This document shows positions 45,455 to 56,500 of a stretch of DNA of 64,000 nucleotides, in pieces. Origin of the DNA: Maea johnstoni (Eukaryota > Annelida > Polychaeta > Spionida > Magelonidae); assembly GCA_963942565.1 (NCBI GenBank), contig OZ012689.1, forward strand, positions 25,837,982 to 25,901,981, given 5' to 3'. Made by a program: the position numbers and the translations under genes. Within the stretch, counting starts at the first letter, position 1. Each line of letters begins with the position of its first letter. The notes under the pieces were generated by a model. That model was given only the letters and a program-made list of their open reading frames with translations, was not told the origin of the DNA and searched no databases.

Positions 45455-45839
45455 TACTTGTAAGCGATTTTTCTTTTCATGCTAAATTGGACAATTCACA
45501 TATTTCAGGGCCTTGTATCTCCTGAACTAACAATTACAAAGCAGTTCAATCCTCAGGACTGAATAGGCATGTTACATAGATGCTGTAAAACGAAAATATA
45601 ATTCTGATATTGACCAATTGGTCAAATAAGGTCATTTGAAAATGGCCATTAGTCATTGTACAATAGAAAGGGAGACGGCTGTTGCGATGGAAACAATTGA
45701 TCAATTATCAACATACCGGTACATACATGTGCATGTATGTGTATGTTCCTGTATCGAATTGAGTTTTTGCCAATTTACGGCAAGAATTCAATTTGCAGTT
45801 TTTTTTGTAGCGCGATATATACCTATTCTACAGTATCTA
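45455..45839. other. Unassigned insertion-zone sequence (unit C)
   Basis: It begins with unit-shared sequence (AAGCGATTTTTCTTTTCATG) and continues into sequence absent from A and B. No gene was seen. Confidence 0.4.
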
Positions 45840-45975
45840 ACACTTGGGCATGTTTCACTGGTGTGCCAATAAATGAGATTATGGATGCTGCGGCCTGGCA
45901 CTTGTCCACTGACCTTTGCTTTATTCTACATGAAGAACATCCCTGCCACTAAAGGCAGATTCAGCAGGGCTGTAT
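45840..45975 (+). mobile_element. DIRS-type tyrosine-recombinase fossil, small scrap
   Basis: The plus strand resembles the C-terminal part of a DIRS recombinase (IMDAAAW, with a downstream FSRAV-like end). It is related at DNA level to the larger fossil in unit D near 56465-56570. It is broken and short. From the clear divergence it looks older than the array units. It lies about 0.4 kb right of foldback 2. Confidence 0.7.
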
Positions 45976-46430
45976 GTCAGTATGAATGAATGAATTAGTG
46001 TTTAAAGGCACACCGACACACATAGGGCATTTAGTGCCATAAAATATTATCAAAAAAGTTGTCCTTTGTCATTGTGGAAGTACAATGACAAAGCATAATC
46101 ATTCTAGGTGAAAGAAGAAAAAGAGGTAGAGCAAAGCCTTCAGATACAAAGAGGACCAAGGGATATTTTAGATGCATGGTATCCATAGACAGATCCACAC
46201 ATCCCCCTTCTTTTATAAGGCGAGCAGGGTGCCCACCAGCTTAGGGCTCCCTGGGCTGTTTTGGTGCCAGCTGGCACATCATCTCAGAAAGGAACAGACA
46301 TAGCTCCTGCCCGGTAATGGTACTACAATTTAGATATAAAACAGGGGAAATTACATTTGTATATTGCCATTGTGGCTTATTTCAATAGACACATACATGT
46401 ATATGGTTGTAATCAAAGTATGTTTCGGTC
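45976..46430. other. Retroposon-like tail and unit-C/D-shared block
   Basis: A GAATGAATGAATTAGTGTTT phrase followed by a CACATAGGGCATTTAGTGCC block (about 45983-46035) resembles 3' tails of invertebrate SINEs or LINEs. The part from about 46057 recurs at about 62022-62390 in unit D and is absent from A and B. Family unassigned. Confidence 0.35.
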
Positions 46431-47204
46431 TACCTTAAAAATGAGCTAGGTCCCTTGCTCGTGTCAGTGACAGATTGCCAACTGTGGTACCCGGGTCAGA
46501 ACTACCAGTGTGTTGCGGGTTTATATTGCTAACTCCTAGCAGGTAGAGGTAGTGCCGATCTGGCACTGGTGAGAGCGAGCGCTAGATTCACTGAGCATGT
46601 ACTCATTACCACAGTATATACCATATCCGTGTGGAACAGTTCGAGGCCGTACGGGTTAATGAATAATTTCTGAGCAATACTAAATCAAAATGGACAATGT
46701 TCTTGCCCTAGGATTTCACTTACTTAACGCAGCTGTACATGTACACACATATCTATGTTAAGCAGAATCGCTATGATGTGGCATGTCAGTCGACCTCATT
46801 CAGCGCTTCTTGTACAATGTGTTACTGTATAGGGAGGTGGTCTCACTCGGGGACAGCTGTAGGCGGCAGCTTGTTGCTCATGCTGACTACAGGCAGTGCA
46901 TGCACCACAGAGCGAATAAGAATTGAAGGATTTTCTTTTATAAATTTGTACATGACAGGCTATGCGGGATAAGATTGGAAATCATTAAAGGTGCTAATAT
47001 AAATATTTTCTCTATCTATCTATCTACCAGCTCAAGTATCGCCAGAAGACTATAGTACTGTCTTGGACGATCTGAGCGCCGCCGTGAATTACTTTCTCTA
47101 TCCCAGGAGTGATAGGCCATCCCAGGAGTAATAGACCCCTTAAAAGCAAGGTAATAAGCTGCTCGAATTTACGAGGAAATATGACCTAATACCTAGCAAT
47201 TTAC
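46431..47204. other. Unit-shared non-coding stretch (unit C)
   Basis: Counterpart of 14826-15589. No gene was recognised. Confidence 0.4.
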
Positions 47205-48665
47205 TTGGCTGTGCTATTGGGCCTACCGATACGCATATTGGCCCCAATAGGAAAATTAACCATTGATTACATTTTTGTCCCTACTAGCATGAAAGATGAT
47301 ATGAAGTCCTGTGGGTCTTAGACTGTTCTTACGACTGGCCAGTGAGAGTGTTGATGAGTTAACCACGTGATATCTGATTCTCCCTTTATTTGTAAAAAAT
47401 GGAAAAAATGGAGCCCCGAGGAGAGAACTAATCTGTATACTGTGCCTCTGGGTGAAAATCTCGACGAAGTTGTTACATTTGTTTCTCAACATGGGTGTGG
47501 TAATCATATTATCGCTGAAGCCTTTAGCATGGTAATTGATTAAATTAAGGAGGCCTCGAAAAGGGTCCCAACTTCCAAATTTAAACCCCACCAGAGACCT
47601 TACTGGAACGAAGGAATGACTATGCTTAAGAAAGGCAAAGCGACAAATTTCCGAAGAAGGTACCTGTGGGACGGCCTTGAGCCAAATCAACCTTGTGGAA
47701 CGAGCATAATTTTGCGCAGCCAGGAAAGCTTTTAGCAAAGAATTAAGAAAGGTCTCAAAGTCTTATGAAAACGAAATGGTTCATGAAGCAATTAAGTCTG
47801 TTGGTTGTGACAGATCTGTCTTTTGGAGACTTTTGAAACGTTCACGTAACTCATCTGGATGCAAAATCTTTGCTATCCGAGATAAGAGTGGCAAAGTACT
47901 ACATGATCTCCCAAGAATGTTAGAAACAAAGGTTTTAGAAAAAAGGGTAAAGGCCGACGTGTGTTGAAAGGCATAATGTAATAAATGTTTCGAAATGTAA
48001 TACCTACGCATAACGTAATACAAAATCGTTGCGAAATGTAAACCCTACGCATAATGTAATAAAGGATTGTTGCGAAATGTAATACCTACGCATAATGTAA
48101 TACGAAATTTTCACGTTCGAAATGTAATAGCACAAGGTGCGCGAAATGTAATACCTACGCATAATGTAAAAAGACATTTTCTGGAACCCATTAAGAGTAA
48201 TAAATAGAGATAACTAAATTTCATTTAAGACAGACTCGTTACATAACCTGGTGGATGATTGGCGATAAATTCCATGAGCTCATCAATACCGGTATGTGTG
48301 AAAATATGGTTAGATTGATTTCAAGGGCTAGCCCCCTTCAGTCCGGTGATTGTAGACTGGAAGGGTTGACACATAGTCATAGGGCATGTAGCATGTGTGA
48401 TTCTTACATAATTGAGGATGTCAATCACAAGGTAATGCAGTGCCCCTTTTCGGAGAACCTCGGGTATCAGATAAATCATGGCCTGAACCCCCTTAGTAGT
48501 AGCATTAGGAATAACTTAGAAAACGAGCCCGGGGGCCGTTTCTCGTACGATCGTAAAATACAGACATTGTTGAAATCCGTATTTTACGATATTTCCGTTT
48601 CTCGAAAGCCCTGTTTGTTCCGTATGATACGACAGGTCCGTTTCTTCAAGCCTGTCGTATCTTAA
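47205..48665 (+). mobile_element. Gutted LINE ORF2 remnant, longer form (unit C)
   Basis: Same LINE as in A and B, but it keeps about 355 bp more (47594-47948). That segment encodes the stretch between endonuclease and reverse transcriptase (RPYWNEGMTMLKKGKATNF, then KVSKSYENEMVHEAIKSVG). The reverse transcriptase is still absent; the minisatellite (47968-48177) sits there. The C-terminal zinc knuckle is at 48255-48665. Stops and frame changes show it is dead. Confidence 0.78.
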
Positions 48666-48718
48666 CATACGGCAAAAATCGCTGATTTTCAACGACACCT
48701 CCGGAGGTGTCGTTGAAA
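48550..48718. repeat. Three hairpins (unit C), first one with a mismatch
   Basis: Arms at 48550-48564/48576-48590 with one substitution (ATACAGA for ATACGGA). The second (48626-48661) and the 32-bp palindrome (48687-48718) are intact. Confidence 0.8.
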
Positions 48719-48924
48719 TACGATTTCTCCGGTTTCTCTGACATTTTACATAATTTTGCCGCCATAGATAACTTTTTGAGACTATTTTTGGACCAAGTGA
48801 GAAAGAGCAAATAAAAAACTTTATTTTCACTACAGTTTTTGGGGAGAGAAAATAGATCCAGATCACTCTAGTGGGAGGTTAAATTTTAAAACATTCACGA
48901 CCATCCGAAAGCGAAAATAAAAAA

Positions 48925-49908
48925 ACAACTTTATTTTCACAACCTGCGGAAGCCTATCAGGACCACTGAAAAGATATTTTTCATTTCTTATTTTTTTCCT
49001 TAGAAATCCAAAAATCTCAAAAGACATCTTACTCCTGGCGCAAATACAAAAAAACAAAAAAAAAATCACTCCTGGCGCAAATACAAAAATCTCTCACTCC
49101 AGGCTTTAATAGATCTACGTATGACGACTTACAAATTACTTTTTATTTTCTCATTTTCCACATTCAAATATCTAAAAAAAACGTATCCAAAAGAAGAAAA
49201 AACAATCGTTACTTACAATTTTGAGATTTTCGGATTTAAGGAACAAAATTTAGATAAGAAATAATTTTTCAGTGGTCCTAATAGGCTTCCGTAACAACCG
49301 TTTTGGGAGAGAGAGAAAATAAAACTTCTTTCCCTACCGCTCCTGAGAGAGGGTAAATAAAATTTTATTCATCCTGCCTCTACAGAAGAAATATATCTAA
49401 CATCTAACATTTATCTACCTGTCTGTCTGTCTGTATTTCTATCTATCTATCGATCTATGTGTATCTATGTGATTTATTTACCCATTGTGTGTGCGTATAT
49501 AGATAGGTAGATAGAGAGAAATACGGAAAGACAGGTAGATAATATAATAGTTTATTGACTGCACCATAACGTAGTTTATGAACCAAATCATCTTTCTGTC
49601 TATATGTAATCCCGCACACACACGCATGCATGCACGCCTGCGCACACATACCCCACCCCCCCCCCCCCCCCCCCCCGCTCATAAGATCTAACTAATCAGT
49701 TATCCTACCTATGAATTAGTCGGGAACAAATAAAGTTATATTTACCCTCCCCAAAAGAGTTTCTAGTAATAGATTAGACAAGGTTCGCTCCACTATTCTT
49801 GCTGCCTTGCGAAAATTATCCTTTGTTCTTATAAAAGGCAATTTCCTTTGAAAAGTAACTTTTGATTTTATCTTGTATACAATGTATTATATATGGAAAT
49901 ATCACAGT
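48925..49908. other. Inverted repeat and simple-repeat spacer (unit C)
   Basis: Counterpart of 16965-17956. The poly-C run (about 49650-49676) is longer than in A and B. No gene was seen. Confidence 0.5.
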
Positions 49909-51510
49909 AAAGCCGTGTTTACACTGTGGCGTTCGTGTTTGGCGTTTGCCTTCGTTAGACGGCAGTTTTTGGGTCGCCATGAAACGCCAAGAGAACCGCC
50001 AGTGACTGCTTTTATCCGCAACGCAGTCGTGATTGAATCTCATGAAACACCAACCTCGGCGGAAGTTTTAAACTGTTTAAAACTTCCGCCGAGGTTGGCG
50101 TCCTTTCATAAATCGCAAAAGAACCGTGCACGCAACGCCATTGACCGCGATGTCAATGGCGTTGTCGTTGCGATATCAGTGCGGTCTTCCGTCACCTAAC
50201 GCTGTAAACCGCACTTCTAGGCGTCTGCGTTGCGGTTTTGCTCGTACGTCATGGAGCAAGGTAGCAACACGGTTTAAGTGCGGTTTGTGGCGGCAGAGGT
50301 ACGGACAACGGCGATTGCTGTACGGTTCTTCTTGCAACAAGGTTTCTCTACGGTTTTACAGCTATCCCATGATGCTCTTGGATATAGCTGTATATATATG
50401 TGGCCAATGAAAAAAATAATCATAACTACTCATAACTACTACCTATACCACCGAGACGACTGCAACTCCCCCAACTCCAGCTGCAGCTGAAACAACGGCG
50501 TGCTGACGTCCAACTGGCCATTGGTCAGTTGGCACTCAACAGAAGAAGAGCACCTAGACGAAGGAGGAATGTGTGGGAACTCCAACGTGAAGACCCAACA
50601 GGATACAGGAATTTCTTGCGCATGGATCCAGGCATGTTCCATAAAATCGTTGCAAGAATTTCCCATCGTATCCAGAGAAAAGATACTTGGTACCGGCAAG
50701 CTCTACCTGCGGGATTGAAACTGGCCATCACGCTGCGTTATTTAGCAAGTGGGGACAGTTATCATTCCTTGATGTATGGCTTCAGGGTATCACACAGCAC
50801 CATCAGTTTATTCATTCCTAAAGTATGTGAGGCAATTGTTGCTGAATATGCTGAAGAACCCCTGAAGAGTGGAAGAGGGTGTCTGGCCAGTTCTCGCAGA
50901 GGTGGCAGTTTCATCACGCACTTGGGGCAATTGATGGAAGGCACGTCCACATCAAATGTCCGAAGCATGGTGGCTCCATCTACTACAACTACAAGGGTTT
51001 TCACTCGATCATCTTGTTAGCTCTAGTTGGTGCCAACTACAAGTTCCTGTGGGTGGATGTTGGGGGAAACGGCAGTGCGTCTGATTGCCAGATATTCAAC
51101 GGCTGCTACCTCAAAGAAGCAATTGACAGTTCCGTCATTGGGTTCCCGCCTGCTGACCCCCTGCCTGGTGATGACAGACCTACACCATACTCCATCATCG
51201 GGGATGATGCGTTCCCACTGAGAACGTGGATGATGAAGCCATACAGCCGACGCAACATGCCTGATCCAGAGAGTATTATCAACTATAGATTGTCCAGAGC
51301 CAGACGCATAGTTGAGAATGCATTTGGAATACTGGGGAACAAGTGGCAGTGCCTCCTTACCTCCATGAGACAAAAAACCAAGACAGTTGAATCAATTGTC
51401 TTGGCTTGTGTCTGCCTTCACAATCTCATGAGGTTGAGGTACCCCGGTATTCAAAATGCTGTTCTGGATCAAGAAGATGACCAGCATAACATCATACCTG
51501 GTGCTTGGAG
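49909..51510 (+). mobile_element. PIF/Harbinger transposon, left part only (unit C)
   Basis: Left terminus near 49909 and palindrome at 50050-50098. It is cut off at the C/D junction at 51511 like the other copies. Confidence 0.75.
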
Positions 51511-51583
51511 GCCATTTTGGAAATGGCACAACCTGACAAAATCTTACGCGTGTAGAAATAGTTCTAATATCAAACGCGTGTAA
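50529..51583 (+). pseudogene. HARBI1-like: Harbinger transposase, unit C copy, frameshifted
   Basis: Compared with the A and B copies, a 19-nt segment is missing near 50858 (after codons for EYAEE). This shifts the frame between the helix-turn-helix region and the first catalytic Asp. The nuclease half is still open in another frame (50879-51583), with IDGRH, SDCQIF, GDDAFPL and RRIVENAFGIL. The borrowed tail also differs, because a short block in the promoter-derived sequence is missing (WHNLTKSYACRN). No full-length enzyme is expected from this copy. Confidence 0.85.
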
Positions 51584-52123
51584 ATAATCTGGTCTCTCCT
51601 TAAAATGTCTTGATCGTACCTGAAATATTAAACGTTTTATAAATGCTGCTTTCTACCATACTTAATGACTAAATAAAAAAACATCAACTGTGACCATTAT
51701 TTTAACCCTCCGCGAAGGGCACTACTTTTACTCGGTACCTGGTACACTCAGCCTCTCAGCTGATGATGCGTTCACCACTTCCTGGTAGGCATCTTCTGGG
51801 CGCATCGTTACAACACAGCGCTTAGCTGTGCCTGCATATGCGATCGCAAAAACGTGGAATTAAACTATAAAGGGCGCAGAAATTTGACATTTTCATAAAG
51901 ACAATGCATTATGTATGCCCATGGAAACAATGAACTCGTTTCGTTCTAATTTATATGGATTTTTGCATCTAATCAGACTGCATTTTATAAGATAAGATTC
52001 TACAGGTAGTTACACTATATAGGCGCAGGGACTAATGCGCATGTTGCTGTTTACTCATGCAATAGGGGCCTAATGGATTTGATCAGCTGGAGCCGATGCT
52101 AAGCTTGATCCATATATGGATAT
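51516..52123. other. Copy of secreted-gene promoter flank (unit D)
   Basis: Both the hAT site (about 52018) and the foldback 1 site (GGGGCCTAATGG near 52066-52077) are empty here, giving clean pre-insertion references. No gene was seen. Confidence 0.6.
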
Positions 52124-52405
52124 AATTTTTTCACCCCAAAAATGTTACACGTACTCTGCTGGGAGGGTACCTTCTGCGATGTTTATTGTATTCCTCATCA
52201 GAATTTCCAGGCAATACTTAGTACACGGCAGGCGAAAATCTCAAATAAACGCAGGGTAGAGTAAAAATTGTGTCAAAGAAGCTAAGCCACCTTAAGAGGA
52301 AATATGAAAATACACGATTTAATCCAATGTCATGTTTAATCAAAAATATTTTCTTGTGCTTCGTCATGCAATTTTTCTGAGATAATATACCGGTGCCGTA
52401 ATTAT
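52124..52405 (-). other. Inverted segment (unit D)
   Basis: About 280 bp that reads forward in A (about 7313-7593), B and C (about 33372-33653) is inverted here. About 150 bp to its left and about 415 bp to its right, as seen in C, are missing. Confidence 0.85.
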
Positions 52406-52412
52406 AATTATA

Positions 52413-53145
52413 TAAGTTTATTTGCAAATTAAACTATACTCATGTTTATCTGCATTTACCTATCAATAAACATCAAGAAAACTTCAAGTTTAGTTTATGT
52501 TTACATATATTTTACTTAGCAAGTAAGCAGCGGGATTTACTTCAATTTACTTTATGTTTATTACAACAATTGAATGCTTAAAATAAACCCCCAAAATAAA
52601 CTTAATCAAACGTGATGTATACTTGGTTTAGTAAACATGGAATATTTGGTTTATGTGCGAAATAAACTATAAAATACATTGTGTTTATTTGCATATACTT
52701 GGGAATGAGGCTTTATTTAGCATTTTAATATGTAAAATTAACTGTAAATAAACTAATGAACATCAGGTTTATTTACATGTTCTTGTCAATAAACTAGAAA
52801 CATACTTGTGTTTTACGTTTCAATGATGCATGCATATGCTACAGTTAACAGTTTTTAGTAAAATAAACTATGAATAAACACCATTTTTATTTCCATATCT
52901 TTGTCAATAAACTAGATATAAACTTTATGATTTATCAGTCAACAGTTTAATTTCATAATAAACTGAATACGTTTCATGTTTATTCACATTTTCTTGTCAA
53001 TAAACTAAAATAAATATGGGTTTACTTGTCAATGAGGCTAGAGTTACTAGCACCTGTTAACCTGCTAAACAAACTGTAAAATAGCAATCACTTTTCTTGT
53101 TTACTACGTATTACTGTCAATAAACTAGAGATAAGCTAGGAGTTA
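52413..53145. repeat. GTTTATT...AATAAAC hairpin array (unit D)
   Basis: Full-length version without the deletion of unit C, with scattered substitutions. Confidence 0.65.
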
Positions 53146-53563
53146 ATAATATGTTCAATCACAGTTTACTTTGCAAGGACGTAACATTTCTTGTTTGGTT
53201 ACGCGCCTATGGGAGTTTCTGTAGTAGTTGGTGTCTCACACTGCTCAGTGGCCTAGATCATTACAGTTGCTCTGATTATGACGAACAGGGTGTAGTCTTT
53301 AACACATGTAAAATTTTCAAAACGCCCCTATATTCATAAATTAATCACATACGCCAACTTAATAAAAAAAAAATAGCGAATTGAAAAACTATTTAGAAAA
53401 TAAAAAAAAGAAAAGAAATAACAATGTGAAGCAATTTTCTTTCGAATACAAACCTTATTACGTCTATTCAAGAAAACAGAGGTAGCGCGTGCAATATGTA
53501 TGGGGGCATGACGGAGCAGTCTCTCACACCCTCAACCACAAATGATTAAACTTTGGATATGCT
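53146..53563. other. Spacer downstream of the transporter (unit D)
   Basis: Counterpart of 8750-9164; ends at the insertion of foldback 3. No gene was seen. Confidence 0.5.
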
Positions 53564-53566
53564 ATG

Positions 53567-56500
53567 TAGTCCAGTCAATCTGGGGGTCAACGTCACAATA
53601 ATTGCAACAGAATTTTTTTCACTTCTGTGAGTTTAGGGATGGTGTCCTGCATAATATACCAAAAGTCTATCAAAATCATCCCATGGGAAATGGGTCAACG
53701 GCGGCCATCTTTAAATATGGCCGCCAAATTGACTATTACAATACTATGCTTCAGATTTACTTTTTTCTCTTGAAAAGATTCAGACTAGTGATCATAAAAC
53801 TTGTTTCTATTTCCTTTCTACAACTCATTGTGATATTTTATGCAAGATTTGTTAGGGGAAAATGTTGAAATTTATAACTTTCAATGAAATTAAAGCTGAA
53901 AAAAGTGCAAAATTTGATAAAAATTCTCTCAAAGTGTTTCTAAAAATGTTCAAACCTATGGTAATTTGATATTCATTATTATCTGTATTCCTTTACCTGA
54001 TTACTTTAGCTTGTTAAAATACTTTATGAACTCAGATTCCTTCTCTGGTGTTCATGAAATGTCTTTTTTAACATGATTACTGTTTCAGGGATGTTACCAT
54101 AACTCTGTGCAAATCACGTAACATGATAAAACCTTATAACTAAATCTGTTGAGGTTAGTATTTTACCTCTTTTAATAGTCTATCTTCTACAGAAGCACAT
54201 TTTAATTGAAAGATATGTGTTTCTGGTCACAAATTAGGGACGGGTGTAATTTGCCACCCTTGAAAGTACCCCCCTCCCCCCAAAAGAAAAAAAAATGCTA
54301 TGAATTGAAATAAAATGAACAGGAGGGTAGACTGGGGAAAGCAAGATTGTAGTGAAGCAACAATCAAGGAATTTTCTAATGGTGTAAGATACTAAACCAG
54401 ATACACTACACTTGATGAAACAAGTCCCAGCTCACCCCCACTCAGGCCCCGGCCTTCCTGGGTTTGACCCTGGATCTCCTGAATATGCTCGTGTTCCCGA
54501 GCGAAAGGAGGATTCTCAGGGCTACCCGCCTAGCGGCCTCTTTGCTGGCGAGAACTGCCCAGCCGGCGAAGACCTGGCAGAGGTTTCTAGGACACCTGTC
54601 CAGCCTCCGGGAGTTGGTTCCTATGGCGGTAGACCACATGCCGTTGATCCAGCTGATGCTCCACGACCAGTGGACAGCCCGTACGTACGCATCCACCCGA
54701 ACGAGGCGACTCTTGCCGAGTAAGAGTGGTGGACGTCACAGGCCAAACTTCGAGTGGGCCGCCCCTTCCTGCATCCAGATCCGACTATGTCGATCGTAAC
54801 AGATGCCTCCAAGGAAGGGTGGGGAGGCCACCTAGGCGACAGGGTGGTCTCCGGGCATTGGTCTCCGAGCCTGGGCTAAGCGACACATTAATTGGCTCGA
54901 GCTAACCCTGAAGCATTTCCTATCTCAGTTGCAGGGCACTGCTGTGGATGTCATTTCCGACAATTCCACCACGGTTGCCTATATCAACAAGGTGGGCGGG
55001 ACCCAGTCCCCGTCTCTGTGCCATCTGGCACTGGACGTCTGGGCATGGTGCAGGCAACACGACATCTTTCTTGTGGCCAGCCACCTGTCCGGGGACAAGA
55101 ACGTCCTTGCGGATGCCTTCTCCAGGGGGAGCCACCGTCACCCGACGGAGTGGACCCTCCACAACGCGGTGACCAGAGCGATCTTTCAACGATGGCCAAC
55201 CCCGCATGTGGACCTGTTCGCGTCAGAGAAGAACCACAAGCTGCCAGTGTTCTTCTCAATCCGGCCGTCCCCGTCATCGAGCGGTGTGAACGCGCTGACG
55301 CAGAACTGGGAATGCCTCTACGGATATGAGTATCCACCAACAGCACTCGTCCCGAGAGTGTTGCGGAAGTTGAGGCTTCAACCGACGGCCCAGATCCTAC
55401 TGGTGGCCCCGTTCTGGCCCAGCCAGCCGTGGTTCCGCCAACTGACGTCGATACTGACGGATCTGCCGCGGGCAATCTCCAAGAGAGACCATCTCCTGAA
55501 GAACGCAGTCACAGGGATGCAGTACCCCAAACCGGAGGCGATGAGGTTAACTGTATGGCCTCTGTCCGCAAATCCTTCGTTGACTGCAGCTTTTCAGCAA
55601 ACGTTGCTGACACGGCAGCCAGAGCCAGACGAGAGTCAACTTGCCGGGTTTATGGTTCCCGTCTTAGACACTACCAAAGGTGGTGCGTGGACAGAGGTGT
55701 GGACCCCGTTAAAGCGCCTTTAACGGAGGTAGCGGAATTTCTGGAAAACCTGCGGACAATCTGGCATAAAGGGAATCCCTTACCCAGTCCACTTTTGCAG
55801 GGTATAGGTCGGCTATTGTGGCTATATACCAGGGTTTTCCAGATGGGTCCACGGTGTCTTCGAACACCAACCTCTCTACCTTCTTGAAGAGTATCTTTGT
55901 TGTGGCGGCCAGGCCGAGAACTCTAAGGGAAAGGTGGGACCTTCCGACAGTACTTAAGTAACTGGCGGGCCCACCGTTTGAGCCCCTACATGCGGCCCCC
56001 TTGAAGTCAGTGGCCATCAAGACGGCCTTCCGTCGGCTAGGCGGGTGAGCTGGGTCCACTCTTGCAGGATAGACCCTAGCCACCTGAGATGGGAAAATGG
56101 TGGAGTTCGTCTCCTCCCTTCCCTCTTGCTGGATAAAAACCAGTCTCTGTCCTTCACTCCTAGCTCGGTGTTCTTGCTGAGCTTAAAGAAGCACTCACCA
56201 GATGATAAGGTACATTGTCCACTCAGAGCTCTGAAGTGGTATCTGAAGCTTACCAAACCCATTCGGGGTGCGGAGAAGGCTCTCTTCGTTATCTCGAAAG
56301 AGCCATACAAGAAGGCTTCCAAGGGTACTGTTGCTGGTTGGGTGAAGGAGGCCATCTCTGGGGCGTACTGGCACTTGTCGCGCAGGCAGAGAGAGCCAAT
56401 GGGCATTCATGCTCACGACGCCAGAGGGGTCGCAACCACTTGGGCGGCCACCGTAGGTGTACCGTTTGAGGATATTATGGATGCTGCGGCCTGGAGTCGC

